Source of the DNA: Abelmoschus esculentus
Taxonomy: Eukaryota > Streptophyta > Magnoliopsida > Malvales > Malvaceae
Length of the DNA stretch: 64,000 nt
Direction: 5' to 3'
Assembly: GCA_035048815.1 (NCBI GenBank)
Contig: JAUCBN010000005.1
Span: forward strand, 19,432,517 to 19,496,516
This document shows, one piece after another, positions 20,693 to 30,958 of this stretch; within the stretch, counting starts at the first letter, position 1, and each line of letters starts with the position of its first letter. The notes under the pieces are model-generated. The model had not been told where the DNA came from. It worked only from the letters and a program-made list of their open reading frames with translations, and did not search any database. Made by a program: the position numbers and the translations under genes.

Positions 20693-20971
20693 TGTGTGAA
20701 GCAGAGGATGACATAAACCAGGTGCGCAATGTTGCTTCTCCTCTACTCATAGATATCCTTTATCTATTTATGTTTGTAGGTGGTCGAAGCTGATATTTTA
20801 ATTTGATGTTATTGACTATAATCCATACATCTTTGGTTAAGCATTCACAATGTGCCAGTAAGGAAGGTCAAGTTTTTGTGCTGGTTTCCTTCAGCACCGA
20901 TGTCCGTGATTATCGTCATGAAATCAATCACGGAGATTTGACTACCGGTTTGCACTTTTACTCTGCCATCT

Positions 20972-21600
20972 GCTTTTTTTTTTTTTGAATAAAGATCCAC
21001 TAGTTTTATTAAATGTGAATATATCTGAAATTACAATGAAAGTTTATATCCAGTAAATAAAACACTTCAAAACAGACATATACCTAGTAAACAAAACTAT
21101 CGGACATTAGATCATAAAAGGACCAAACAAGGAAAAGATAAGAACCTAATCCAAAGACTCAAAATAAAAGAAGGATACAAACATCACCAAAATTCACGAT
21201 GATAGGTAAAATCATCAACAAACAACATAAAAATGCATATAACAATGAAGGTACGTTGATAACAAAGATATTACCATTATCAATCGCGAGAAGGAACTGT
21301 AGATGAAATTGCATATCCAAATCTTGTTTGAGGGTCTAAAATAAGGAGATTAACAATATAAAGAAAGGAGTTCCATCTTGATCAGTCGTGGTGTCGTCGG
21401 ATCCAACCCTAATAGAAAATCAAAAAAAGAAAAAACGTGTCAAAAGACAGAGAAAACATACTAAAAGGTAGAATAAAATCGTGCTATAAAAACAGAATAA
21501 TTTATTGAAAACAAAAAATAAAATAAACAAAATAATAGGTCCGGCGGTCGACAACCAGTATTAAAACCGATGCCGCCGTCGGTGAAAGAAGAAAACGAAG
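20972..21600 (-). mobile_element. possible retroposed fragment ending in poly(A)
   Basis: On the minus strand the segment ends TTAATAAAACTAGTGGATC then TTTATTC followed by about 14 A (complement of the T run at 20972-20986), like a polyadenylated insertion. Upstream on that strand are GC-rich pieces (ACCGACGGCGGCATCGG near 21565-21585). No reverse transcriptase frame remains. Boundaries and target duplication are unclear. Confidence 0.3.
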
Positions 21601-22064
21601 GGAGAAAGTTTTATCATGTAATTACTTTGTTAAATTTTAACGGTCGATTGTCAAAATAGGATTGCTTTAAAAATTTGATGATCTGATTAGTAAGTTTTTT
21701 AATTAGGTGATCAAAATAATAATAACTTCATAATTAGGTGGTTACTAAGATAATTTGCTCTTTATTTTTTTAATATTAAGATATAAAAAAAATTATTCAT
21801 CGAGTAATTTAGGTCTAAAAGTCAATTTTATTATTTTAAATAATTAGAAAAATAAATTGTATAAACATTCAATTTTAATTTATTTACTAGAAAATTGAAT
21901 CATTTTATTATTTATTAATATTTATTCTTATATATATACGCACTCTAATTTCCTAAAGCATAGTGAGGGGTGTGGTCCAGTAAATAGAAAATCAGAGTTT
22001 TATTTTAATGTATATACTTGAAAGTTTATGCATGTACGTTCTAGAAACTTTATTTATATAAGTT
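21600..22064. other. AT-rich spacer with MITE-like end
   Basis: 21640-21760 has words such as AATTAGGTGATCAAAATAA and ATAATTAGGTGGTTACTAAG, resembling one terminus of the 27454-27888 MITE. No gene is seen. Confidence 0.3.
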
Positions 22065-22310
22065 TAATTTTAGGGTTTAGGAATTTTGTTTAGGCTTTAA
22101 GATTTAGGGGTTTATGACTAGTATTTTTGTATTTAGGGGTGACTGATATTCGATTTAAGGTTAAAATTTAAAATTTATAAATTAAAACCTAAATTTTAAA
22201 TTATATTATTTTAAACCTTAAACCTTAAAATTTAATTTTAAAATTCTACACTAAAATTTATAAACTCTAAACTTTAAATTAAGATTTATAGATTATAAAT
22301 TTCCACGGTC
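22065..22310. repeat. degenerate TTTAGGG-type foldback repeat, copy 2
   Basis: TTTAGGGTTTAGGAATTTTG and GATTTAGGGGTTTATGAC in the first half are answered by AAACCTAAATTTTAAATT, AAACCTTAAACCTTAAAA and CTAAACTTTAAATT in the second half, so the strand can fold back on itself. Organised like 13845-14110. Confidence 0.4.
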
Positions 22311-22778
22311 TTAGTTTAATATAATAATATTTTATTAAAAAGTTCTTTCGCAAAAGTTAAAAAGGAAAAAAAATCTCAAATACGTTTAGTCAAAAAATAG
22401 TTTTGAAAAGTAATACCGAACAATAAATATTTTTTAATTTTAATGTTATTTCATTCAATGCATTTAGTCTCACTATAAAATAAAATTTAAAATATTATTT
22501 TTATTTAATTTTAACAAATCAATACCATTTGTTGCACAATATTTTGTAAACTAATTTTTAAATGAAAATAATTTGTTTAGCGGTACAATAAGTACGACCA
22601 AATCCAATACATTATAATTAAATTTATTTAAAACTTTTGAACATATCCATTTAATTTAAAATTAACAAAAAAACACATTTGAATCCGAAAAGTGGAGCCA
22701 ACTATAAATGATAATATATTTTATTCAAGTGATTTGGGTTCAAGTACCATATATGCACAACGTATATATGTTATTAAA

Positions 22779-22930
22779 AGCACGAATCATCTTGCTTTAG
22801 TGGTTAAAGGAACGGTTATTTTTGAAAATCACGAGTTCAAGTATCAGTAATGTCAACACAGTTATTGAACGATCAATATTCAATAATTAAAAGAAAAATA
22901 TTTTAAAACAAATACTATTGTAATCATGAT
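22779..22930 (+). mobile_element. tRNA-derived SINE-like repeat, copy 1
   Basis: Reads AAGCACGAATCATCTT, then an A-box-like TAGTGGTTAAAGG, then about 25 bases later a B-box-like GAGTTCAAGTATC, then a tail with ATATTTTAAAACAAATACTA. The same order occurs at 36194-36350, where the B-box is the better GGGTTCGAACACT. Two internal pol III boxes at tRNA-like spacing in two diverged copies suggest a SINE. Confidence 0.4.
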
Positions 22931-23025
22931 CACAGGAGCATATTAAAAAAACAAAACTTAAAACACACTTCAAACGTTAACATTGTTTAGAGCACACTTT
23001 TAGATTTAAACGAACTTAAACGGTA

Positions 23026-24990
23026 TTACCGATAAACAAAGCCTAAAAGCTTCAAGAAAGAACGACATACAAATGGAGGTTTCTCCCTCCGTCTCTCTTG
23101 AGGGATTCTGAAGTATTGTTTCTGAGTTTGATATTGTTCACTTAAACCCAAATGTGCCATCAATAGGCAAACATGCGTTAGCAACTCCCCACCTCTCCTC
23201 AACTGTTGACCATGCTCTGTCCAACCACACTGAGCTGCTGCATAGGTTACTAATTCAACCCAAACTTGGTTCATCAGCTCCCAGTTTTTCTCAAAGTCCA
23301 GGGTCTGCAATTGCTTTGCTAGTCGGGTGCCATAGAAGAGAACAGGTTTGGTCATGTCTCCTTTAACTTGTTCTAGTAAATCAGTGTCAACTTCAGACAA
23401 CTTACAGCAAGCTCCATCTACCTCGGTTCTGATTTCGTTTCTCTTCTGTCGGAAAAACCTCTTGGCTTCTGCACATGTGTCTTTGAAGCTGATCTCACCA
23501 ATCCCCTTGGGTAGCATATTTGGACACATGACAAGAAGATACATCATATATTCTGATAACCCTTTGCTGATTTTGGAGTGTTGTTTAAGATTTCCAAGAG
23601 AATTGGACCCTTGAGGCCTCTTGACATCATCATAGTAGCAAAGTTGAGTTGCAATGTGCCACAGAAGAAGGCTGTGGTCGAATTCCACATCGGTTGTGCT
23701 CCATTTAAGGAGGCATTCCATTTTACAAAGCACTGAATCTCCTCTGTAACTCAATAGTTTCTTGCATGACTTGACATCGGAAAAACTATTGATATTCTCA
23801 CTTCTATGTTTAAGCTCTTGGAAGATGAGGCTTTTCAGCTCGGCATCCACTTCTTGGTACTCGACATTTCGACTTTTTGCCACATTTTCCTCGATGTTGA
23901 GTTTCCTTAGAAATCTGTTCCACATGGTGTCTTGATCAAGTGTTCTGAGGCGAAACTTGATCATGTTGACCTTCGATATCTTTCTCGACCATCTCTTCCC
24001 GATTCGAACATGATCTGCTTTTACATACTGCAGGAGCCATAGCTTTGTCCAATCGGAGAGGATAAGAAAGACGAAACCGTAAACCTCGAGAGTAACTGCT
24101 CCGAACAGCAGCAAGTATGTTATCAAAATGTCAGCTAGTTGGCCTTTATGGTCGATGGAATTCATGTATGAGAATGAAATCAATGAGAATAGGGATGCAA
24201 AGAGGGTGAAACACCGGCGCCGGTACCCGCGGTATCGAAAGTGGAGAGCTGTTAACTTGTTGTAGAGCGCGTCGTATAAAAGGCCAAGCTCACCTTCCAC
24301 CAATTCAAAGGCTTCGTCTGGTGACATGTTGCAGATTATGGAGTGACAATCTTGTCGCTCATCGTAGCCAAGGATAAGGTCTGAAAATAAATATGTGAAC
24401 CTATTGAACAAGTAGTAAGCTTGAGACAGATAATCATCCGGAGATCCCGAATATCTTTGAGGTGGCACACTCGTCGACGGCAATTCCAAGTCAGCATTGC
24501 CCTGTTTCTTTTCCATAAATCCAGGATAGTCAGGTCCAGGATCAGGATGAGAAATCAAGAAATTCCGAAGATTCCGAGTACTCGAAAGCTTCAACACCCA
24601 AGTCCTCTCATTATACTTCCTAGCTCCGGTAATGAATACAGGGAGGGCGACCACTACAATACGAATGTCACCCCAAGATTTCAATGACACATATATTGCA
24701 ACTCCGATATGGAATAAAGCATCCAGCAATTGCCTTGGCCACAATTCATTATCTTCTAAAGAGTATGCGGTAATGGTGTCTGGGCCACCGAGGTGCAGGA
24801 GAAGGAACGCCGTCCACAACGACTGGATCCAGTTTTCATGCAGACTGTTCTCCCTGGCAAGACTGCCAAGTGCAACACTTGCCACCGTGGCTCCAGACAT
24901 GTATGCCGACCAAACGAGAAACCTGATCCATGTGCTTTTTGAACGTTTTCGTACTGGACCTAGTGTCGTGAGTATTACCTGCAATGACAA
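23026..24990 (-). CDS. DUF4220/DUF594 membrane protein, 5' end uncertain
   Basis: A 654-codon open frame without introns. The first part is hydrophobic (LVLSLSLQVILTTLG, WIRFLVWSAYMSGATVASVA), followed by HLGGPDTITAYSLEDNELW, the hallmark of DUF4220. Two further membrane segments lie near the middle (TLFASLFSLISFSYM, ITYLLLFGAVTLEVYGFVFL). The C-terminal half has FDHSLLLWHIATQLCYYD and RRGGELLTHVCLLMAHLGL, typical of DUF594. No ATG begins this frame: it is open upstream only to a TAG at about 25037, with a TGA three codons further and an ATG seven codons before that. The next internal ATG is 24900 (MSGATVASV), which would cut the first membrane helix. So the N-terminus is damaged, or supplied by an unseen exon through the TTTGCAG acceptor. 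Function of this plant family is unknown; a role in membrane or defence contexts is conjecture. Confidence 0.75.
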   Translation of the reverse strand: MSLQVILTTLGPVRKRSKSTWIRFLVWSAYMSGATVASVALGSLARENSLHENWIQSLWTAFLLLHLGGPDTITAYSLEDNELWPRQLLDALFHIGVAIYVSLKSWGDIRIVVVALPVFITGARKYNERTWVLKLSSTRNLRNFLISHPDPGPDYPGFMEKKQGNADLELPSTSVPPQRYSGSPDDYLSQAYYLFNRFTYLFSDLILGYDERQDCHSIICNMSPDEAFELVEGELGLLYDALYNKLTALHFRYRGYRRRCFTLFASLFSLISFSYMNSIDHKGQLADILITYLLLFGAVTLEVYGFVFLILSDWTKLWLLQYVKADHVRIGKRWSRKISKVNMIKFRLRTLDQDTMWNRFLRKLNIEENVAKSRNVEYQEVDAELKSLIFQELKHRSENINSFSDVKSCKKLLSYRGDSVLCKMECLLKWSTTDVEFDHSLLLWHIATQLCYYDDVKRPQGSNSLGNLKQHSKISKGLSEYMMYLLVMCPNMLPKGIGEISFKDTCAEAKRFFRQKRNEIRTEVDGACCKLSEVDTDLLEQVKGDMTKPVLFYGTRLAKQLQTLDFEKNWELMNQVWVELVTYAAAQCGWTEHGQQLRRGGELLTHVCLLMAHLGLSEQYQTQKQYFRIPQERRREKPPFVCRSFLKLLGFVYR

Positions 24991-25079
24991 GCTGAGTACG
25001 AGCAGTGCCCGGATCTTGAACCTGCAAATTCCCTACACTTCTCAAGAGTTGAATATATGTAACATAGAATAAAGGCTAT

Positions 25080-25550
25080 TTGGTTGATGTTTTAGGTTTT
25101 TATTAAGTGTGGTTCGATGTAGTGGCGAATCTGAGCTAATATATATAATTAAGGGTAAAAAACGATTCGAAAACTCGACTTGACTTGAATTTTAATTTCA
25201 TAAACTCGATTTGAAAATACTTCAAATAAAACATGAGACTCAAAGAACTCAAAAAATTAATGATTGGTAGATTGATTTTTATATTCGAGTCAAGCCCTTC
25301 AACTTTATCAAATATAGAGGGGTTAGGTTCCACTTACCGACAATGTAAAACTGAGTTTTATACGTTTTTGGATTGTTGAATTAGTGAAACACATGACTCA
25401 CTTAGAAAAAAATAAAGAGTTAATCTGAATTACCCGTTTCAGTGATCCAACGATCCAAAAAACATGTAAACTTAAAGCGTTTTATATTATAACTTGATTT
25501 TTATCTCTATACATGTAGGAATCATACCTGTTTTAAACATCAGAACGTTG
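25080..25550. other. spacer upstream of the DUF4220 gene
   Basis: AT-rich, with CGAGTCAAGCCCTTCAAC and CTCGACTTGACTTGAATTT as a loose inverted pair (25165-25305). No open frame with family features. Confidence 0.3.
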
Positions 25551-25559
25551 TATGTTGTA

Positions 25560-26990
25560 GTTGTTCATGTCATCTCCGGTGGTCGGTGACAAGCGTCGTT
25601 TTTCAAGTCAAAATAAAATATTCCTTTTTAAATTAAATAAATAAAAGATAGTATAGTAAAGAGGGTCGATCCACAAAGAATTTGGAACTTCTGATGTAAT
25701 TCTGTATTGATTTCAGTACAGGATGCTGCAAATAATTAATTAAAAAGGGGGGTTTGATGAGATTTCGATGAAAAATAAATAAAATAAAATAACAAATAAA
25801 ATATAAAAATAAAAATTGAGAGAAAGAAATAATAGTTGAAAATGAAAATGAAGAAATCGCCTCGAGCTAACTATGTTTCAATTCTGTCGATCATTGAAAA
25901 CGATTTTTACTTCGGGATTCATGTCGGTTACAGTCTACAAGGACCAACCCATTGTAACTTGCCTTTCTCTCTTGTAACCAATCTTTCCAAGCCTATCTTT
26001 AAAAGATGATTTTTGAGTGGATTAACCACAGCTATTATCGTTAAAACAATCAGATTAAGTACTAGAAAAGCCCGACTCAGATTATGTTGTCTCGTCGAGA
26101 ATCGAATCCGATCTCATTTTTCCTTAGCGGACCGTCGTTAAGTGTGTTCACAGGAAGTCAAAATTGCCACAGACAAATCCTTCCTTTCTCCCACTGTATA
26201 TTAAAACACCCACTGTATATTAAAACAACATCTAGACCAACGAGCTCTTTTTAGTTTGAAAATGTTTTAATTTTGTAAGTAAGGCCGATTGCCAAACTAA
26301 TAAAACAGAAAAATAAGAATGTTTTCCCGAAGGAAATTAAGTACTATTCAATTCTCACACTTTGAATTGATTCATTGTTAGCTCTCGGCTTAAAAGAAAT
26401 TAGCTAAGCATGATACCAATTATCATACTTAGCATATTTTTGCAAAATATTAAAAAGACTAAAAAATAAAGAAATGAAAAGAAATTTTATAGAATAATAA
26501 AGAAGCAAGACAAGAATTCAAAGACAAAGTGATGGATGATCTAAAGCCTTACCCATAGAGGTATTTATAGGCTACTAATAACCTAAAAATAATAAACTAA
26601 TTCAAAAATAAAATAAAAGATAAAAAGATAATTCTTGAGTTTAAAATTTAAAAATAAAATATCTTATTCTAAAAATCTTCTCAAATCTTGTTGCTGAACC
26701 GTCTCCAGAATTCTCTCAAATCTCGCTGACTGGACTGTCTCCAGAATCTTCTAAAATCTTCTAGAAACTGCCACATCAACATTTCTTCATACCCGGCGTC
26801 GTGCCCATGTTTCCAGTCGTGAAAAAATACAGAAATTGTCTTTTTTAATCACCAATTATAGAAACAGGTCACTGCACCTAAAACATACAAAATTTGCTCA
26901 AATTAGCAGTGATAAATTCACAAAAATAATAAAATAATTAACAATTAAAAAGTTACAATTTAAATCACCAATCAATTGGAACTTTGGACA
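25560..26990. mobile_element. probable retrotransposon-derived (LTR-like) debris
   Basis: GC content and word use differ from the neighbouring AT-rich DNA. AGAGGGTCGATCCACAAAGA, CCTTAGCGGACCGTCG and CCCGGCGTCGTGCCCATG are phrases I associate with plant gypsy-type LTR or leader sequence. A 19-bp phrase (CCCACTGTATATTAAAACA) is repeated in tandem at about 26191-26228. There is no protease, RT or integrase frame, and I cannot place the ends. Confidence 0.3.
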
Positions 26991-27110
26991 GACAGATGGT
27001 AATAGAACTGGGGAATGCATCGATCTGCTACTTTGGTGTTTCCCTCCTTATTCTTAATGTTTATATATACAATTTGTAACTTTGTATCAAGAACCATTTT
27101 GCTTTTGCAG

Positions 27111-27190
27111 TTAAAGATATTGTCAGCCGTTTGGATTTTGATGCACATTCCTTACGTGAAACCGAAGCAGTAGCTGATGCACTCGCCACC
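27111..27190 (+). pseudogene. RNase H-like domain C-terminal fragment
   Basis: After an acceptor-like TTTTGCAG the frame reads KDIVSRLDFDAHSLRETEAV then ADALATL. This matches the end of RVT_3/RNase H domains (xREtNxvADxLA). It is the counterpart of the N-terminal RNase H piece at 15136-15478 but 12 kb away and probably a separate relic. Confidence 0.5.
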
Positions 27191-27453
27191 CTAAACTTTT
27201 TAAAATTTATATATTTATTTTTAATTTTTAAAATTTTATAAATTAGTCTTTAAAATTTTTAAATATTTATAAGTTGTACTCATCTTTAAATTTTAAATTT
27301 TTTATATGTCTACCTTCAAATATTTTTCTGGATTCGTTACTGAACCAGATCTTGTTAAGTGGAAGGACTGGATTGGGTAAGCTTGGAATAGAGGTGACGT
27401 GGATAAAGAAAAAGAAAATAAAGAAGAAATTAGATCTTTATGGTAAATTATAA

Positions 27454-27888
27454 AGAGTAAACTATATGAATGACCACCTAGTTATGAAGATTGTTCCGGT
27501 TTGATCATCATATTTTTTAGTTTTTACAAATAAGATCATTTAATTATAGTGATACCAATCAAATCATTTTTTGTTAAAATTTAACGAACAGTGTGATGTA
27601 ATAGTTAATAAATATTTATATAAGTATATATTTGATCTTGTTATTTATATATTACGATTAAATTAATGTAATATATAAATAAAAAGGATCAAATGTGTTT
27701 ATGGTTAATCACCAAGATGAGCTATACAAAATCTTATTATTTGTCACGTTACTCCTGTTAGGTTTTAACCTCAAGAGACTTGGTTAATATCACTTAAATA
27801 ATTAAGTGGTCTTATTGGCAAAATAGAAAGTATGGTTGTTAAAATAGAATCACCCAAAAGGTAGGTGGTCAATTATTTAATTTACCCT
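27454..27888. mobile_element. MULE-like MITE
   Basis: The left end AGAGTAAACTATATGAATGA then CCACCTA pairs with the complement of the right end (AGGGTAAATTAAATAATTGA then CCACCTA). Further inward, AATAAGATCATTTAATTATA matches AATAAGACCACTTAATTAT. There is no coding capacity. I found no convincing target duplication, so the ends may be off by some bases. Confidence 0.5.
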
Positions 27889-28422
27889 ATTTTTCATCAC
27901 TCAACTATATTTTACTTTTTTGACAATTGAAGTTTAAAAATTTTCAATTTAATCACCAACTTCTAAATGAGGATTGTTTTGGTTACTTTACCGTTAAATA
28001 ATTAATAATGACCACTTGTGCTGTAATATATAGCGATAAAATTATATGGGGTAAACAAGAGAAACGGTTCCTCTCCGAAGAATTTTTTTTATGTTTAATT
28101 TTTAATTAATTTATTTATATATTTATCTTAACTTTCAAATATTTATATTTTATTCTCCAATCATAAACTTTAGCTTTATCCCGATAATATGAGAATTGAA
28201 TCGAATGTTAGTCCGTATGTTTTGAGTATTTATGTTAATTTCCTAAAAAAGTATTTAGTTTAAACACTAAATGTAATGTATTTATCAAAAAAAATCCGTT
28301 ACAAAACATAGTAATTAATAACTAAAACATAAAAAATCGAATAAAACTAGAAATAAACGATTTAAATAAGTAAAAAGTAGATAAATTTTATTATCGATAA
28401 AAAATAGCATTATTTGTTTGGC

Positions 28423-28994
28423 ATAAATATAGTTTTAACCCTTAACGTTTATAATTTTATTATTTCGGCCTTTATTTTTTTTTAGGATAAATTTAACCCT
28501 TAACCTATATTTGTCTTTTTGACAAATAACTTATTTTTTAACTAACATAATGATTAGACCATTAAAATTTAACAATATTGACATGACATATATATGTGAT
28601 AATATATTTTAAATAACATGACATATAGCCTCATTCTACATATATATATAACATGTCATTATCGTTAAATTTTTTACGATAATGACAAATATATACATGT
28701 AAACTATAATTTTATTCTAACATAAAATATAAAATAATTAAAATTCAAATAAAATATTAAAAATTAATTAAAAATTTAAAATAAAATGCTACTAAGCATT
28801 CTCAAATCTTAAATATCATTCTAAATATTTATGACATATCATTATCGTTAATTTTTTAACTATCTAATCATTATGCCAGTTAAAAAATGACATATTTGTC
28901 AAAAATATATAAGTTGAGAGCTAAATTTATCCTAAAAAGGATGAGGGTCAAAATGATAAAAATCATAAACATTAAGGGTTAAAATTATATTTAT
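28423..28994. mobile_element. MITE, family A copy 2
   Basis: The TIR begins ATAAATATAGTTTTAACCCT and continues TAACGTTTATAATTTTATT. The right complement is ATAAATATAATTTTAACCC then TTAATGTTTATGATTTTTATC. The interior shares long stretches with 6697-7148, for example TGTGATAATATATTTTAAAT and AATTAAAATTCAAATAAAAT. This copy is longer by about 120 bp, partly through an internal repeat of ACATGTCATTATCGTTAAAT. Confidence 0.6.
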
Positions 28995-30898
28995 ATATTT
29001 TTTTTAAATTTTGAAAAGAATGAAAAAATTCAAAAAAAATATATTCGACAAAATTTATAATATCATTGTATTTATATGTTAAAACTTTTTTTTAATTTTT
29101 AATGTATAATATTCTCTCACTTTATTTTGTGACGTTCTTGTTTAGTATGAGACGATATTGGACCAATTGGGGACAACGAAAAAGCAGTGCAGTGTGCTTC
29201 TGGTGGTTCGGCAGAAACAAAAACAAAGAAGAAATGTTTGTCGTCGTGAGACAATAATTAAACCAATGATGGATTTGGTAATGATTAGCATGACGATGGC
29301 AATGATGGGGCAATAATTAATGATGCAATGATGGGATTAGAATAAGAAACAATGATGATGGGGAGAATTAATTTGATTGTTTTTCCTGAGAAATCAAATT
29401 GAAGGGCATTACATTTCCATGGGATTCAAACGACTAAAAGGGAAACTTCTCCGGGCATGGTTCACGTATATTCAAAGTGAAAGGAGGATCACCGGAACAT
29501 TTTGAAAGAAACAATGAAGAAGCGATTGCACCATTAAAAGTCATCTTCGATTGTAGTACGAACCGAAAACAAAATACCGAATCGACATCCAACTTTGAAA
29601 TCGGGAAAACTTAGTAAGATATTCATGCTTATACGTTAATTGTTTTTTAGATCATTGTTTTTATTTCTTTAATTTATTTATATGCTTTTGTAATTAAATT
29701 TTGTATGCTTGCATGAATTTAAAATCATATAGTATATTTGCTTAGATAACATTTAATTTTTACTTAATTAATTAAATTAGAGTCTTTTAGGGTTAGTCAT
29801 TTTAATTAAATAATTTAAATATGAAGATAATTGTAGTAAGGATGACGTTCTAGTCATATATCTCGGATACACTAAGTGGTCAGTGTTTTGACATAACATT
29901 ATGTTGGCCAATAGTGTACTTTGGTATCGTATTCGACGCGTCATCGAAACATAGAAAATGGTGAATAATTTAGGGTTAAATTTTAATAAAATTAATTAGG
30001 CAAAGATCAGTAGCACCAATAGTATTATTAATTTTGTTTGGTGTCGAGACGGTAGTGTCCATACATTCGGATGTTATCATAGTACACCCAGCAAAATTAA
30101 TAATTTAATAGTATTTAAATATTTAAATTGATGAAGCCTTTTTAGGTTAGAACTTAAAATGAACCAGATAATAATCGGTCATGCATTTAAAATCTTTTGG
30201 GTTAAAATTTATATTTCTTTAAATATGAGTCAAGGTTTCCTATTATAGGACGTCTTATTCCAAGCTCGTATTTAAAAGAAATGTATCTTTTTATCCAAAA
30301 GTATATTCTCATTCGAACGATATTTATTTGCCAATGATGAATTAAATTAATGTTATTATTCGAAATACCGAAATGTCACGTGTAATTAAAAAGTACCGAT
30401 TTTTGGGCGCTCGTAAGGGTCGTCCTTACGCGTAACCGACTCCCGAACTCAAATATTTTTAAATGAATCTCTGGTTTATTTTATGGTGTTTGGCCTACCA
30501 AAGTGGTCAGTGAGGACTCTAAATTATTTTTAAAATTCAAAATGTTTTTAATAAAATTTGGTTTTACATATTTAAAAGCAATTAAATCGATTTTTCAAAA
30601 TCAACTTGCCAGGCTATTTTTTATTTCGGTTTTAAAATAATCGCGACAACTATGTTACTTATTGTCCATGTAATCAGGTTTGTTCATCTTTTAATTAACT
30701 ATTCACTCACTAGTTATATATAAAAAAAATGATGATTCACCTTAAAAAATAAAATGAATGAATTTAAATAATTAAAATCACGAAAGACTTGATTAAAGAG
30801 ATTTATTATATAATTTATCGACTTACGGATCTTCTAATCCATCCATTTTGAACGTTAGTTGGTTCGCATCACATGTTTAAGTGGTTGTCTCTTCTTTT
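28995..30898. other. intergenic, retroelement-like pieces, no gene
   Basis: 29110-29600 has moderately complex sequence without an open frame of interest. 29880-30530 contains GTATTCGACGCGTCATCG, GGGCGCTCGTAAGGGTCG and ACGCGTAACCGACTCCCGAA, GC-richer words typical of LTR retrotransposon leaders, but no ends or coding frames. 30600-30900 is the upstream flank of the glycosyltransferase. Confidence 0.3.
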
Positions 30899-30908
30899 CA
30901 TTTATAAA
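30899..30908 (+). promoter_or_regulatory. TATA box of the UGT gene
   Basis: CATTTATAAATG lies about 55 bp upstream of the ATG at 30959, followed by a CT-rich short leader (CATCTTCTCTCCCTCT). Spacing implies a leader of about 25-30 nt. Confidence 0.55.
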
Positions 30909-30958
30909 TGCAACATCTTCTCTCCCTCTAACTCAAACCTTCAACCCCAAGCATTCAA

